Origin: Verrucomicrobiales bacterium
GTDB lineage: Bacteria > Verrucomicrobiota > Verrucomicrobiia > Limisphaerales > UBA9464
Direction: 5' to 3'
NCBI GenBank assembly: GCA_027489875.1
Contig: JAIXZE010000282.1
Location: 1 to 38,488, forward strand
Length of the DNA stretch: 38,488 bases
Shown: positions 8,255-15,471 of the stretch, one piece after another
How the letters are laid out: the number at the start of each line of letters is the position of its first letter
Numbering within the stretch: the first letter of the stretch is position 1
Notes under the pieces: model-generated
Seen by the model: only the letters and a program-made list of their open reading frames with translations
What the model was told of the DNA's origin: nothing
The model's database searches: none
Program-made: the position numbers and the translations under genes

Positions 8255-11200
8255 GGCTGGGTCGGGGTAAAGAGTTGGAGGGAGCCTGGGGCATTGAGAC
8301 CATTGGCGGAGAGCGTCAGCAATTCGCCGGTATCCTGAACACCATTGCCGTTCAGATCTTCGAGATAGTCCGCCCATCCGTCGCCATCGGTATCAAGGAC
8401 TGGACCAGTGATGGTAGACACCCCCACGGAGTGATAGCCTAGGTCCACCCAGCTTGTGTCCCGGGTATTCGCCGCGGTCTGCACCGTGTACTGTCCCAGT
8501 CCCGCCGCCGCCGCCGTCTGATTCCCCACATTCAGGAAGGAGGAGCCCCCCAGATAGGCATCTCCAAACGCTCCGGTAGCATAGGTGACCGATGCGACGG
8601 GGACGTCGGATCCCGCACTCCCGGGCAACTTGGGAGCGGCAGCCGGCGCGTACCCATTGTGGGAATTCACCACCGTCCCACTGACACTCAGGCTGGTGTT
8701 GTCGAAAATGCAGTTGCGTACCGTGGCACTGGCCAGGCCGGACCAGGTGATCCCACTTCTGCGCCACGTCTGTTGGAAGGCACTCAAGGCCACCGCTCCC
8801 GAGCTGAAGTGGGTGGTCTGGAACCACAGGTTGTTCTGCAGATCCAGCGTGGGCCCGGGATTGTCCTCCGCCGAGACCTGGAATGCTCCGCCCCGGACCA
8901 TGCAATCCCGCAGGCTGATCGATGCGGCGGGGCGTTTGCCGCTTGCCGTCGTCCGACGATCGATCCGGAGGTGGTAGTCGCCGCCGTCCGCCACCCAGCG
9001 GGTAAAGCGGGCCGTGATGACGGGCTCGGGCGCACCGGCACCCAGGGTGGATATCGTCTCAAAAGCGCTGCCATGCCCGGGATCGCCAGATCCAGGCCGT
9101 TCGTGCACCCCGGCGCACCGGACGAAGACATTGGGCGCCGCGGGTGTCCCCACTGAGTGCAACTGGCCGCCAGCCTGGAGCGTCACGGCCTGAGTGCCAC
9201 TCCACCCCAGAGCGACGCCCTGGCTCAGGGTAAGCGCGGCGGAAACCGTCAACCCTGCCGTCCAGTAGTCCAACGCGGGGTAGTGGTACCCAATATCGAC
9301 GATGTCCTGGTCCCGGGGAACGGTGCGGGTCAATGCGGTTGGGGTAGTCAGGCTACCGGTCAGGGGCAATGGGACCACCGTGGTCATGGCCCTCAGGTCG
9401 GTTCTCAAATCGCTGTCGACGACGGCGACGGCGGCGTTGCGGTAGGGGCTGCCGGGTGCCAGGTAATGGGCTCCGCCGCCGGCCGTGGCGAAGACGCCAG
9501 CCGCGGACGTCACGGTATGCACCCCGGATCCGGAATAGGGGGCACCGATGTTGGCGACTGCTACGAGCAGACTGTTCTGCAAGATCAGGCTGAAGTGTTC
9601 CGTGAAGGGAGTCTGATTGAAGGTGGTTGCTCCATTGACCGTAAGGTTGTCCACCTGCACCTGCGCGAAATTACCATTGAGAAACGGGACTGCCACCCCG
9701 GTCATGAGGGCGTTCTGAACCTTGTAAGTAGGGGTGGAAGGAAGGCCATTTGCCAGAGTGAGTCCGGCCCCGCACTGGACGAACTGCACATGGCGCACGG
9801 TCAACGTGCTGCCATTGAAGTTGCCGGCCGATAGACCCACCTCAGCGTGGGCAATCCGGAGGTGGCTTACCGTGAGGGCTCCAGCCGGGGGACCAGTCAG
9901 GCCGAGCGCGGTCCCGGCGTACGGAGACGTGCCCGGTGCCCCCGTGGAACCGGCAATCACCTCGCCGACGCTGTCGTCATCCTTGGCTGTGAAATGGATC
10001 GGGCGGTACGGTTCGCCCTGCCAGACCACGGAGGTTCCGGCGGAAAGGCTGCTCGTTCCTCCCTCCGCGAACTTGATCACCGCATTCGCTTCAAATCGTG
10101 TTGTCCCACTGCAAGTCACGGCACCCGTCACCAAGTAGGTCTGGCCAGAGGCGAAAACGGCATTGTTCAAGGTGCCGTTCAATAACTGGTAATCCAGGAC
10201 CACCCCTGACCGGGACCATCGCTCGACCCACGCCGTGTCGCGGGAGCGATCCAGCCGTCGCAGGTTGGCCGGACTGCCGCCCGGCCGGTACTGACGCTGC
10301 GGGGTGGCCAGCAGGGCCTGCATTCGACTGGCCTTCGGTGCGGACAGGCGGGCACCGCCTGCTTTGGGTGGCAGCGCCTCCATCACGCCCGTCATGGCCG
10401 ATACCGGCACCGCCTCCACCAGGAATCGGCGGCCATCGGCGAGCACGATCCACTCCTTCACCACGACCGAAAGGGTTTCGTCCGCTTCTGCCAGGCGGAA
10501 GGCCCGACCAGAGGTCATCCGCATGGAACCGAAGTCCAATGACTCGTCCTTTGTCGCCAGCCTGGCAGCGTTGCCCGCTCGCAACTCCTCACGTACCGGC
10601 TCCGGGGCTTCCAGGAACTCGGTCCAGACCTCCAGCTGGGTCGTAGCCGGATCCAGTCCATACGACTTGGGACTCGGCGGAGCCTCACGGAGGATGACGT
10701 CCTGCTCGAAGAGACTCTTGGTTGTGGTAAAACGAAAATCGGCATCCAGCCCGTCCAGAGCATCAGGATAGAGCACCTGGTCCCCATCCACGACGCCCAC
10801 CGAATCACGCACCTCCGCAATCAGGACCGACTTACCTGAGGCTGCATCGGTATAGGCCAGGCCGTAAGGATGGGAGCGCATGCGGCGACCATCGGGTAGG
10901 GTCAAGGTGATGGAACCGGGGGTGCGGAGATTGGCGGCAAAGACCACTTGATGCTGGGTGCCTTGGGCGACAGCTCGACCAGGTTCCAAGGCGAGTCCAG
11001 TCTCAACGGGTTGCCAGGTGCCATCGGGCAGTTGGCGATTCATACCGACTTCCAGATGCACGTAACGATGGGTGGTCTGGCGGGTGGAACCATCCGCTGC
11101 GGTATCAAGGGTTATGTGTTCCACCTCCGCATGGTGAGGACCCCGTTCGAGAACGGTCGGTTCACCCACGGCGTGGCGGCTGACGATCACCTTGGATTCG

Positions 11201-11388
11201 GCGGCAACGAGGGGAAGGAAGCCGCCCATCATAGCCAGGGCCATAACCAAGCTGCGCTGGGATCGCAGCCACAACGACGATCGCGAACAACGCGAATGCT
11301 GCGCGTGGGTAATGCGGTAAAGCCCAGCAAAAGCAGAGATCCAAAGGGACCAGTGACGACACATCCGGAAAGAGACGGGAGTCTTCAT
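8251..11388 (-). CDS. Secreted right-handed beta-helix protein, partner of the RHS protein
   Basis: The 1045-residue protein has an N-terminal export signal: a hydrophobic stretch at about residues 48-63 ending VAA, preceded by a long basic region, so a later start at residue 49 is possible. Residues about 60-390 are a beta-rich domain of unknown family. From about 410 to 960 it shows irregular repeats typical of a parallel beta-helix (short runs such as LTVRHVQF, VQNALMTGV, VRNCIFDNTSL). Near the C-terminus, around 999-1022, DTDGDGWADYLEDLNGNG is a calcium-binding thrombospondin type-3-like motif. Its TGA overlaps the RHS ATG (8251-8254), so the two are almost certainly co-translated. A role as surface scaffold or carrier for the RHS protein is inferred from this coupling only. 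Confidence 0.9.
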   Translation of the reverse strand: MKTPVSFRMCRHWSLWISAFAGLYRITHAQHSRCSRSSLWLRSQRSLVMALAMMGGFLPLVAAESKVIVSRHAVGEPTVLERGPHHAEVEHITLDTAADGSTRQTTHRYVHLEVGMNRQLPDGTWQPVETGLALEPGRAVAQGTQHQVVFAANLRTPGSITLTLPDGRRMRSHPYGLAYTDAASGKSVLIAEVRDSVGVVDGDQVLYPDALDGLDADFRFTTTKSLFEQDVILREAPPSPKSYGLDPATTQLEVWTEFLEAPEPVREELRAGNAARLATKDESLDFGSMRMTSGRAFRLAEADETLSVVVKEWIVLADGRRFLVEAVPVSAMTGVMEALPPKAGGARLSAPKASRMQALLATPQRQYRPGGSPANLRRLDRSRDTAWVERWSRSGVVLDYQLLNGTLNNAVFASGQTYLVTGAVTCSGTTRFEANAVIKFAEGGTSSLSAGTSVVWQGEPYRPIHFTAKDDDSVGEVIAGSTGAPGTSPYAGTALGLTGPPAGALTVSHLRIAHAEVGLSAGNFNGSTLTVRHVQFVQCGAGLTLANGLPSTPTYKVQNALMTGVAVPFLNGNFAQVQVDNLTVNGATTFNQTPFTEHFSLILQNSLLVAVANIGAPYSGSGVHTVTSAAGVFATAGGGAHYLAPGSPYRNAAVAVVDSDLRTDLRAMTTVVPLPLTGSLTTPTALTRTVPRDQDIVDIGYHYPALDYWTAGLTVSAALTLSQGVALGWSGTQAVTLQAGGQLHSVGTPAAPNVFVRCAGVHERPGSGDPGHGSAFETISTLGAGAPEPVITARFTRWVADGGDYHLRIDRRTTASGKRPAASISLRDCMVRGGAFQVSAEDNPGPTLDLQNNLWFQTTHFSSGAVALSAFQQTWRRSGITWSGLASATVRNCIFDNTSLSVSGTVVNSHNGYAPAAAPKLPGSAGSDVPVASVTYATGAFGDAYLGGSSFLNVGNQTAAAAGLGQYTVQTAANTRDTSWVDLGYHSVGVSTITGPVLDTDGDGWADYLEDLNGNGVQDTGELLTLSANGLNAPGSLQLFTPTQP

Positions 11389-11480
11389 GATTGTTGGGCG
11401 CTCATGGATCCAACCGCTGCGAATGCGTTCCGAGGAACGACAAACGAATGATTGAATCTATACCCTCACCTTGAACCAGC

Positions 11481-11490
11481 GGGGGGGGGG
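11481..11490. other. Homopolymeric G tract upstream of the beta-helix/RHS operon
   Basis: Ten consecutive G residues lie 93-102 bases upstream of the beta-helix start codon at 11388 (poly-C on the coding strand). On that strand a TATAGA sequence sits at 11462-11457; if it is a -10 element, the tract falls at the -35 position. Homopolymers of this length are slippage-prone, so this is a possible phase-variation site. The promoter assignment is a guess. Confidence 0.4.
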
Positions 11491-11641
11491 TACGACACAG
11501 GAGGAATTTATACAATGGGGTGAAGTGGTGGAGGACTGCGGATTTCGACACCCAGGCGACATGGAAAAGAAGGCCTCACGCGAAGACCGGAAGAATGAGT
11601 CCCTCCCCAGCCGTCGGGAGAGGACGGCCTGAGCACGGGCG

Positions 11642-11760
11642 GGACGTTGTTGGCGTTGGCAAGGCATGGACCCGGCGGCCTGAAACGTCCGCCTGACCCC
11701 TCGGCGACCCCGCGTCCCTGCGTGAAACAACGCCTTGTCTGCTGCGCGTCTTCGCGTCTT
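11642..11760 (+). repeat. Composite repeat block F, copy 1
   Basis: This stretch (TTGGCGTTGGCAAGGC, then CCCGGCGGCCTGAAACGTCC, then CCCTGCGTGAAAC and TTCGCGTC octamers) recurs in the same order at 12289-12420 with many substitutions. It leads directly into the family B repeat starting near 11761, just as the second copy leads into the family B repeat near 12421. Confidence 0.6.
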
Positions 11761-12006
11761 CGCGTGAGGTATCAGTGCATGGGAGCCTACCGTGTCTGTC
11801 GCCCCGCTGGGGCTGGTGATCCTTCCGGACACGGGACCCACGGCTCACGCCGTGGGCTACTGTCTTTCGGCCCTCCGGGCCTGAAATGGCCGGGCACGAG
11901 GTTCGGAGCACCTGTAGGACCTCGGCGTGAAGACTCACGTCATGCGGTTCTTCGTACGAGCTATCCGGACCTCCGCTATAACCATGCTGTTGGGTGACGG
12001 ACAATG
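11761..12006 (+). repeat. 246-base direct repeat (family B plus flank), copy 1
   Basis: From CGCGTGAGGTATCAGTGCAT to GACGGACAATGA this block matches 12595-12842 almost base for base over about 247 bases. It includes three hairpins: GCCCC-GCT-GGGGC, CCCACGGC-TCAC-GCCGTGGG and GGCCC-TCC-GGGCC. The two copies are in the same orientation, 834 bases apart. Confidence 0.8.
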
Positions 12007-12147
12007 ACTCGCGCAGAGACGCAGGGGCGCGGAGAAGGAGGGTCTTTCGGTCACGCTCATCGAGTCACCCAGCGGCACCCAGACTGTCCCATTCCCTGTC
12101 TCCCTCAGCGCCTCTGCGCCTCTGCGCGAGATATCTGCTGCATGGAT
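11981..12147 (-). repeat. MITE-like interspersed repeat family A, copy 2
   Basis: Read on the minus strand this matches the copy at 771-952: it starts at CATGCAGCAGAT, has an arm containing CTCGCGCAGAGG, contains the identical 19-base core (12057-12075), and closes with CTCTGCGCGAGT followed by a CCATG-containing end. Its right part overlaps the end of the 246-base direct repeat, so families A and B are physically joined here. Confidence 0.7.
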
Positions 12148-12240
12148 TCGGCTCCGATGCTGTGGCGGAACAGGGCGCTTCGGATCTGGCCCGGCGATGG
12201 CCACAACCGCGATGCGGTTGGTTCGGGCGTCGGGAGCAAA

Positions 12241-12274
12241 CCCAGGGTTGTCCTCGTTCCTCGGCCAACCCTGG
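12241..12274. repeat. Inverted repeat CCCAGGGTTG/CAACCCTGGG
   Basis: Perfect 10-base arms at 12241-12250 and 12265-12274 flank a 14-base loop, giving a strong potential hairpin in non-coding sequence. No U-tract follows on either strand, so it is not an intrinsic terminator. Confidence 0.7.
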
Positions 12275-12288
12275 GCTCGGGGTCTCAA

Positions 12289-12420
12289 CGCCGTTGGCGT
12301 TGGCAGGGCAAGAACCCGGCAGCGTGAAGCGTCCGTATTGCCCTTCGGCGTTCTCGGCCTCTCTGCGTGAACCAACGCCGTGACTCCTTCGCGTCTTCGC
12401 GTCTTCGCGTCTTCGCGTGC
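12289..12420 (+). repeat. Composite repeat block F, copy 2
   Basis: This is the second, diverged copy of the 11642-11760 block: TTGGCGTTGGCAGGGC, CCCGGCAGCGTGAAGCGTCC, CTCTGCGTGAACC, then four TTCGCGTC octamers. It leads into a family B repeat, as the first copy does. Confidence 0.6.
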
Positions 12421-12540
12421 GGTCCCAAAGCGTGGGAGCCTGCCGTGCCTGTCGCCCCGCTGGGGCTGGGGATCCTTGCGGACGTGGGACCCACGGCTCA
12501 CGCCGTGGGCTATCATCTGTCGGTGCTCCGCACCTGGAAG
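12421..12540 (+). repeat. Palindromic intergenic repeat family B, copy 3
   Basis: The block carries CCTGTCGCCCCGCTGGGGCT, CCCACGGC-TCAC-GCCGTGGG and the CTATCATCTGTCGG end, with a final CGGTGCTCCGCACC hairpin in place of GGCCCTCCGGGCC. This last change keeps base pairing while altering the sequence, which points to selection on the stem or exchange between variants. Confidence 0.75.
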
Positions 12541-12594
12541 CGGCACATTCGCGCCCGCTCGGGTTATATGCCTTGGTTCGCATCCAAGCGAGTT

Positions 12595-12842
12595 CGCGTG
12601 AGGTATCAGTGCATGGGAGCCTGCCGTGTCTGTCGCCCCGCTGGGGCTGGGGATCCTTCCGGACGTGGGACGCACGGCTCACGCCGTGGGCTACTGTCTT
12701 TCGGCCCTCCGGGCCTGAAACGGCCGGGCACGAGGTTCGGAGCACCTGTGGAACCTAGGCCTGGGAGGCTTGCATCATGCGGCTCTTCGTCCGAGAGATC
12801 CGAGCCTCCGCTCTAACCATGCTGTTGGATGACGGACAATGA
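12595..12842 (+). repeat. 248-base direct repeat (family B plus flank), copy 2
   Basis: This is the partner of 11761-12006, in the same orientation and with the same three hairpins. It ends in GACGGACAATGAGTCGCG, where the family A element should begin, but that element is cut off after a few bases at about 12850, 32 bases before the stop of the dehydrogenase gene at 12882. Confidence 0.8.
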
Positions 12843-12881
12843 GTCGCGCTAATCATCTGCGCATAAAACCACCGTCTTCGG

Positions 12882-14045
12882 CTAGATCGCCCTACGGAAT
12901 TCGCGCGACAACACTTCGCGCAATTCGCCGGCATCCAGTTCCACCGGGTTGCCTTTCATGCTGCTCGCGCGTTGCGCCGCCAGCACGAGCGTGTCCCACG
13001 CGGATTCCTCCAGCCCCAGCGAAGCCAATCTCGGAATGCCCGCCTCCCGCACCAATTCCCCGATCCACGCGACCAATCCGAGTCGATCCATTCCCGGATC
13101 CCCGGTCAACCGGCGCGCCGCCTCATCGTAACGCGCCAACGCCTCGTGCCCGGGGTGCCGTGATTCCAGCGCCGCCAGATTCACCGCCACCACCGGACCC
13201 AGCAGGGCCGCGCAGACCACTCCATGCGGGATCGGGAACATTCCACCCGCTGGTGCCGCGAATCCGTGAACCGCGCCCAGCCCGGCATTCGCCAGAGCCA
13301 GTCCCCCCGCGAGGCTGCACCACGCCATCCCGGCGCGTGCCTCCCGGTCCATCCCGTCCGCCAGCACCCGACGCAGGTCCCGTCCCACCCGCGACAATCC
13401 CTCCCGACACAACGCATCGGTCATCGCGTTCGCCTTGCGACACACAAACGGCTCCAGCAACTGCGTCAACGCATCCAGGCCGGAAGCCGCGGTCACCGCG
13501 CGCGGACATCCCAACGTCAGCTCCGGATCCACGAAGGCCACCCGCGGAATCATGCCGACGCTTCGCAGGCTGACCTTCAGCCGATGCGCCGGGGATCCCA
13601 GCACCGCATTCCGTGTCGCCTCCGATCCCGTGCCCGCCGTGGTCGGCACCGCAACCACCGGCAACGGCCGTTCGCGCAGCGGTTGCCCGCGGCCGATCAC
13701 CTCCAGGAACTCCATCGGATCCCCCGGGTTCGAGGCCAGCGCCGCCACCGCTTTCCCGGCATCCAGCACCGCACCCCCGCCGATCGCGACCACCACCCGG
13801 GCTCCCGCGGCACGCGCCGCTTCCGCCCCCTCGCGAACGTCATCGACGGTCGGCTCACCCACCACCGACCATCTTTCCACAACGCCCGAGGCACCCAGCG
13901 CCCGCACCCATCCGGCGTGTCGATCCGGGTCCCGGCCCACCACCACGAAGGCGCCGCCACCCAGTTCCGCAACCGCGGCTTGAGCCTCGCTCGAAACGCC
14001 TGCACCGAAACGGATCCGACCCGGTGCCTGCCAGTCGAAGTTCAT
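12882..14045 (-). CDS. Iron-containing alcohol dehydrogenase-like protein with altered metal site
   Basis: This 387-residue protein matches group III (iron-type) alcohol dehydrogenases in length and layout. The N-terminal NAD(P)-binding half has GGGAVLDAGK (about 90-98) and PTTAGTGSE (134-142); the helical C-terminal half carries the metal site. Family members use Asp, His, His, His. Here Asp191, His260 (VHG) and His274 (PHG) are present, but the first His is Gln195 (GLDALTQLLE) and the His usual in HGMAHP is Ala264 (HGFAAP). It may therefore use another metal or none, or belong to a distinct subfamily. The ATG at 14045, seven bases after the upstream monooxygenase stop, is preferred over a GTG at 14075 because it gives the usual family N-terminus. 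Cytoplasmic, and probably co-transcribed with the upstream gene. Substrate unknown. Confidence 0.9.
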   Translation of the reverse strand: MNFDWQAPGRIRFGAGVSSEAQAAVAELGGGAFVVVGRDPDRHAGWVRALGASGVVERWSVVGEPTVDDVREGAEAARAAGARVVVAIGGGAVLDAGKAVAALASNPGDPMEFLEVIGRGQPLRERPLPVVAVPTTAGTGSEATRNAVLGSPAHRLKVSLRSVGMIPRVAFVDPELTLGCPRAVTAASGLDALTQLLEPFVCRKANAMTDALCREGLSRVGRDLRRVLADGMDREARAGMAWCSLAGGLALANAGLGAVHGFAAPAGGMFPIPHGVVCAALLGPVVAVNLAALESRHPGHEALARYDEAARRLTGDPGMDRLGLVAWIGELVREAGIPRLASLGLEESAWDTLVLAAQRASSMKGNPVELDAGELREVLSREFRRAI

Positions 14046-14052
14046 GGAGGGA

Positions 14053-14349
14053 TCAAACCGGCAGGTGGACATCACGATACTTCAGGCTCGTCCGCGGCGA
14101 CGCCATCATCGGGGCCACGGCATCCCGCCAGCGGGCGTAATGCGCGGTCTCCTTGTGCGCTGCCGGAGCCGCATCGGTCCGGTAAACCTCCACCAGCACG
14201 AAGCGCGTCGGATCATCGTCCTGCTGGAGGACATCGAATCGGGCGACGCCCGGCTCCTGGATGGAGTTCGTGGCGTTGTCGAGCGTCGCCACCTGGAACG
14301 CCTCCACGCACTCCGCCTTCACATGCACCTGCACCACGACAATCAGCAT
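14053..14349 (-). CDS. ABM/LsrG-like small monooxygenase family protein
   Basis: The 98-residue protein is typical in size for the antibiotic biosynthesis monooxygenase (ABM) fold, a dimeric ferredoxin-like barrel. Family signatures seen are the N-terminal strand [20 protein letters not shown] at about 34-42, the FVLVEVYRT strand, and [10 protein letters not shown] at about 65-74, the part most like LsrG (the AI-2 phosphate processing enzyme) and quinol monooxygenases such as YgiN. It lacks a signal peptide, so it acts in the cytoplasm. Its stop is seven bases before the dehydrogenase start, so the two probably form an operon and may act on related carbonyl or quinone compounds. Equating it with LsrG itself is not justified because no other lsr genes are visible. 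Confidence 0.88.
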   Translation of the reverse strand: MLIVVVQVHVKAECVEAFQVATLDNATNSIQEPGVARFDVLQQDDDPTRFVLVEVYRTDAAPAAHKETAHYARWRDAVAPMMASPRTSLKYRDVHLPV

Positions 14350-14405
14350 GCGTCCATCATGAACCCATGCCCGTCCCGCGGCAATCCGCAGCCCTGAGCC
14401 GTAAC

Positions 14406-14587
14406 CATGCAGCAGCAGTCTCACGCGGAGCCGCGGAGAGCGCGGAGAGAGGGGTTGGTCACGAGCCTTGCCACCTCGGCAACCAGTCACCAAACGGTGA
14501 CTGGCCTGCCTGCCTTCCAAAGGTCCATTCTCCGCGCCTCCGCGTCTCCGCGTGAACCTATTCCCGTTTTCAACCGCATGGAGACGG
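14406..14587 (+). repeat. MITE-like interspersed repeat family A, copy 3
   Basis: It begins CATGCAGCAG and ends ATGGAGACGG. Long arms, TCACGCGGAGCCGCGGAG at 14420-14437 and the near-complement CTCCGCGTCTCCGCGTGA at 14538-14555, could form a stem. Inside is a perfect hairpin CCAGTCACC-AAAC-GGTGACTGG at 14483-14504. The arm sequence uses CGCGGAG in place of CGCAGAG. The element ends one base before the stop codon of the lipoprotein gene (14589-14591). Confidence 0.7.
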
Positions 14588-14588
14588 G

Positions 14589-15125
14589 TCAGCGAAGGAA
14601 CGGTTGCGGCGCGAGGATGGTGTTGCTGCCGGGCTTGGGGAGCATCTTCCAGCTCGCCAGCTTGCCATCCCGGAACAGCAGCTCCGCGCTGACATACGTC
14701 CGGACGTTGATGTCGCGATCCAGGAACCGGTCGAGGTACGTCGTGCCGTCCTTCCGGATCACCTCTCGGTAATTCCACGACAGGTAATCATCCGTGGTCG
14801 TTCCCTCGTACAGCCACGTGATTGTCTCACCGGAGGCATCGCCGCTCCGCAACACCTGCGCCGGCCTTCCCCACGCGATGTACACCGCATCCTCCGGCAA
14901 CCCGACCCGGATCTGCCCCTGATCCACCACTGCCTGATGCTCCGCCGACAACGCCGCGTACGCGGCCGCCTTCTCCGTGCGCCGTTTCGCCACCTGCTTC
15001 GGGTCCGTGGGTGCCGTCGAAGCGCATCCCGCCAGCAGCAGCATCGCCGTGAACGCGACTGCGACGATCCGCACCCCGTTCGCCGAAGCCCACGCCAAAC
15101 CTCCACGCTGCGCCTGAATCTTCAT
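14589..15125 (-). CDS. Small outer-membrane-type lipoprotein
   Basis: The 178-residue product has a lipoprotein signal: a hydrophobic stretch at about 19-31 and lipobox LLAGC with the lipidated Cys at 34; Ala and Ser at +2/+3 fit outer-membrane sorting by proteobacterial rules. The mature part contains [19 protein letters not shown], a turn-helix pattern resembling the BamE/SmpA (OmlA) fold, then a beta-rich end with [20 protein letters not shown]. BamE-like proteins help assemble outer-membrane proteins, but this is a distant resemblance and the function is open. The start at 15125 is chosen because it directly precedes a basic n-region. It is divergent from the toxin-antitoxin pair, with 118 bases between the starts. 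Confidence 0.82.
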   Translation of the reverse strand: MKIQAQRGGLAWASANGVRIVAVAFTAMLLLAGCASTAPTDPKQVAKRRTEKAAAYAALSAEHQAVVDQGQIRVGLPEDAVYIAWGRPAQVLRSGDASGETITWLYEGTTTDDYLSWNYREVIRKDGTTYLDRFLDRDINVRTYVSAELLFRDGKLASWKMLPKPGSNTILAPQPFLR

Positions 15126-15209
15126 GTGTACGGCGCGGAGGCTGTCCCCCAATGCCCCCCGGAAGCAAGCCGCCCGACGATCCCCGATCGGGCATGATCA
15201 GGACCATTC

Positions 15210-15224
15210 TTGACGTAATAACGT
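15210..15224 (+). promoter_or_regulatory. Possible -35/operator of the AbrB-Doc operon
   Basis: TTGACG at 15210-15215 matches a sigma70 -35 box, and the symmetrical ACGTAATAACGT overlaps it at 15213-15224, about 20 bases before the antitoxin ATG. Antitoxins of this class usually repress their own promoter by binding such a dyad. No convincing -10 box is visible, so this is only a candidate. Confidence 0.25.
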
Positions 15225-15243
15225 GCGTATCTACTGTGATCTC

Positions 15244-15471
15244 ATGACGCTCGAACTGAAGCTCCGGAAGGTGGGCAATTCCGTTGGACTCGTGCTGCCG
15301 AAGGAGGCGCTGGCCCACCTGAAGGTGCAGGAAGGAGACACACTGACCCTGACGGAGTCCCAGGATGGCTTGCGACTGACTGCCAGCGATGGGGAATTCG
15401 CCAAAACCATGGCGACCTTCGAGAGTTTGAATCGTCGCTACCGCAACGCACTGCGCGAGTTGGCCAAATGA
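15244..15471 (+). CDS. AbrB/MazE-type antitoxin
   Basis: This 75-residue protein has the swapped-hairpin SpoVT-AbrB DNA-binding motif: LKLRKVGNSVGLVLPKEAL at about 5-23, then EGDTLTLTE. The C-terminal helix, rich in Arg and Glu (about 50-75), is the part that would contact the toxin. In such pairs the antitoxin neutralises the partner protein and represses the operon. ATG 15244 is preferred over an in-frame upstream ATG at 15223 because the family starts at this point. Its stop overlaps the toxin ATG (ATGA, 15468-15471), tightly coupling the two. Confidence 0.92.
   Translation: MTLELKLRKVGNSVGLVLPKEALAHLKVQEGDTLTLTESQDGLRLTASDGEFAKTMATFESLNRRYRNALRELAK

Larger units (their letters stand above)
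11389..12881. other. Gene-free mosaic of palindromic repeats
   Basis: About 1.5 kb without a credible gene. It contains a 10-G run, a duplicated composite block (11642-12006 and 12289-12420 plus 12595-12842), three copies of repeat family B, one full and one truncated copy of family A, tandem TTCGCGTC octamers near 11747-11768 and 12390-12419, and isolated hairpins such as CAACCGC/GCGGTTG at 12204-12220. Open frames across it are Arg/Ser/Pro-rich translations of the repeats and occur on both strands, so I do not call them genes. I see no transposase or integrase fragment. Confidence 0.7.

Noticed and set aside
8255..8377. Upstream start extending the RHS protein by 41 residues
   Set aside because: It would lie deep inside the beta-helix gene and place a non-signal-like segment before the signal peptide; the ATGA overlap start at 8254 is better.
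12241..12274. Intrinsic terminator at the CCCAGGGTTG inverted repeat
   Set aside because: No T-run follows on either strand and no gene ends nearby.
11935..12745. Overlapping Arg/Ser-rich frames of 200-250 residues in the repeat mosaic
   Set aside because: They are translations of dispersed repeats (for example REDAKTRRR and PSGATDT strings) found in several frames on both strands, with no family resemblance.
11389..12881. Insertion-sequence remnant
   Set aside because: No transposase or integrase fragment is readable in any frame, and the repeat ends match the small dispersed families, not an IS.
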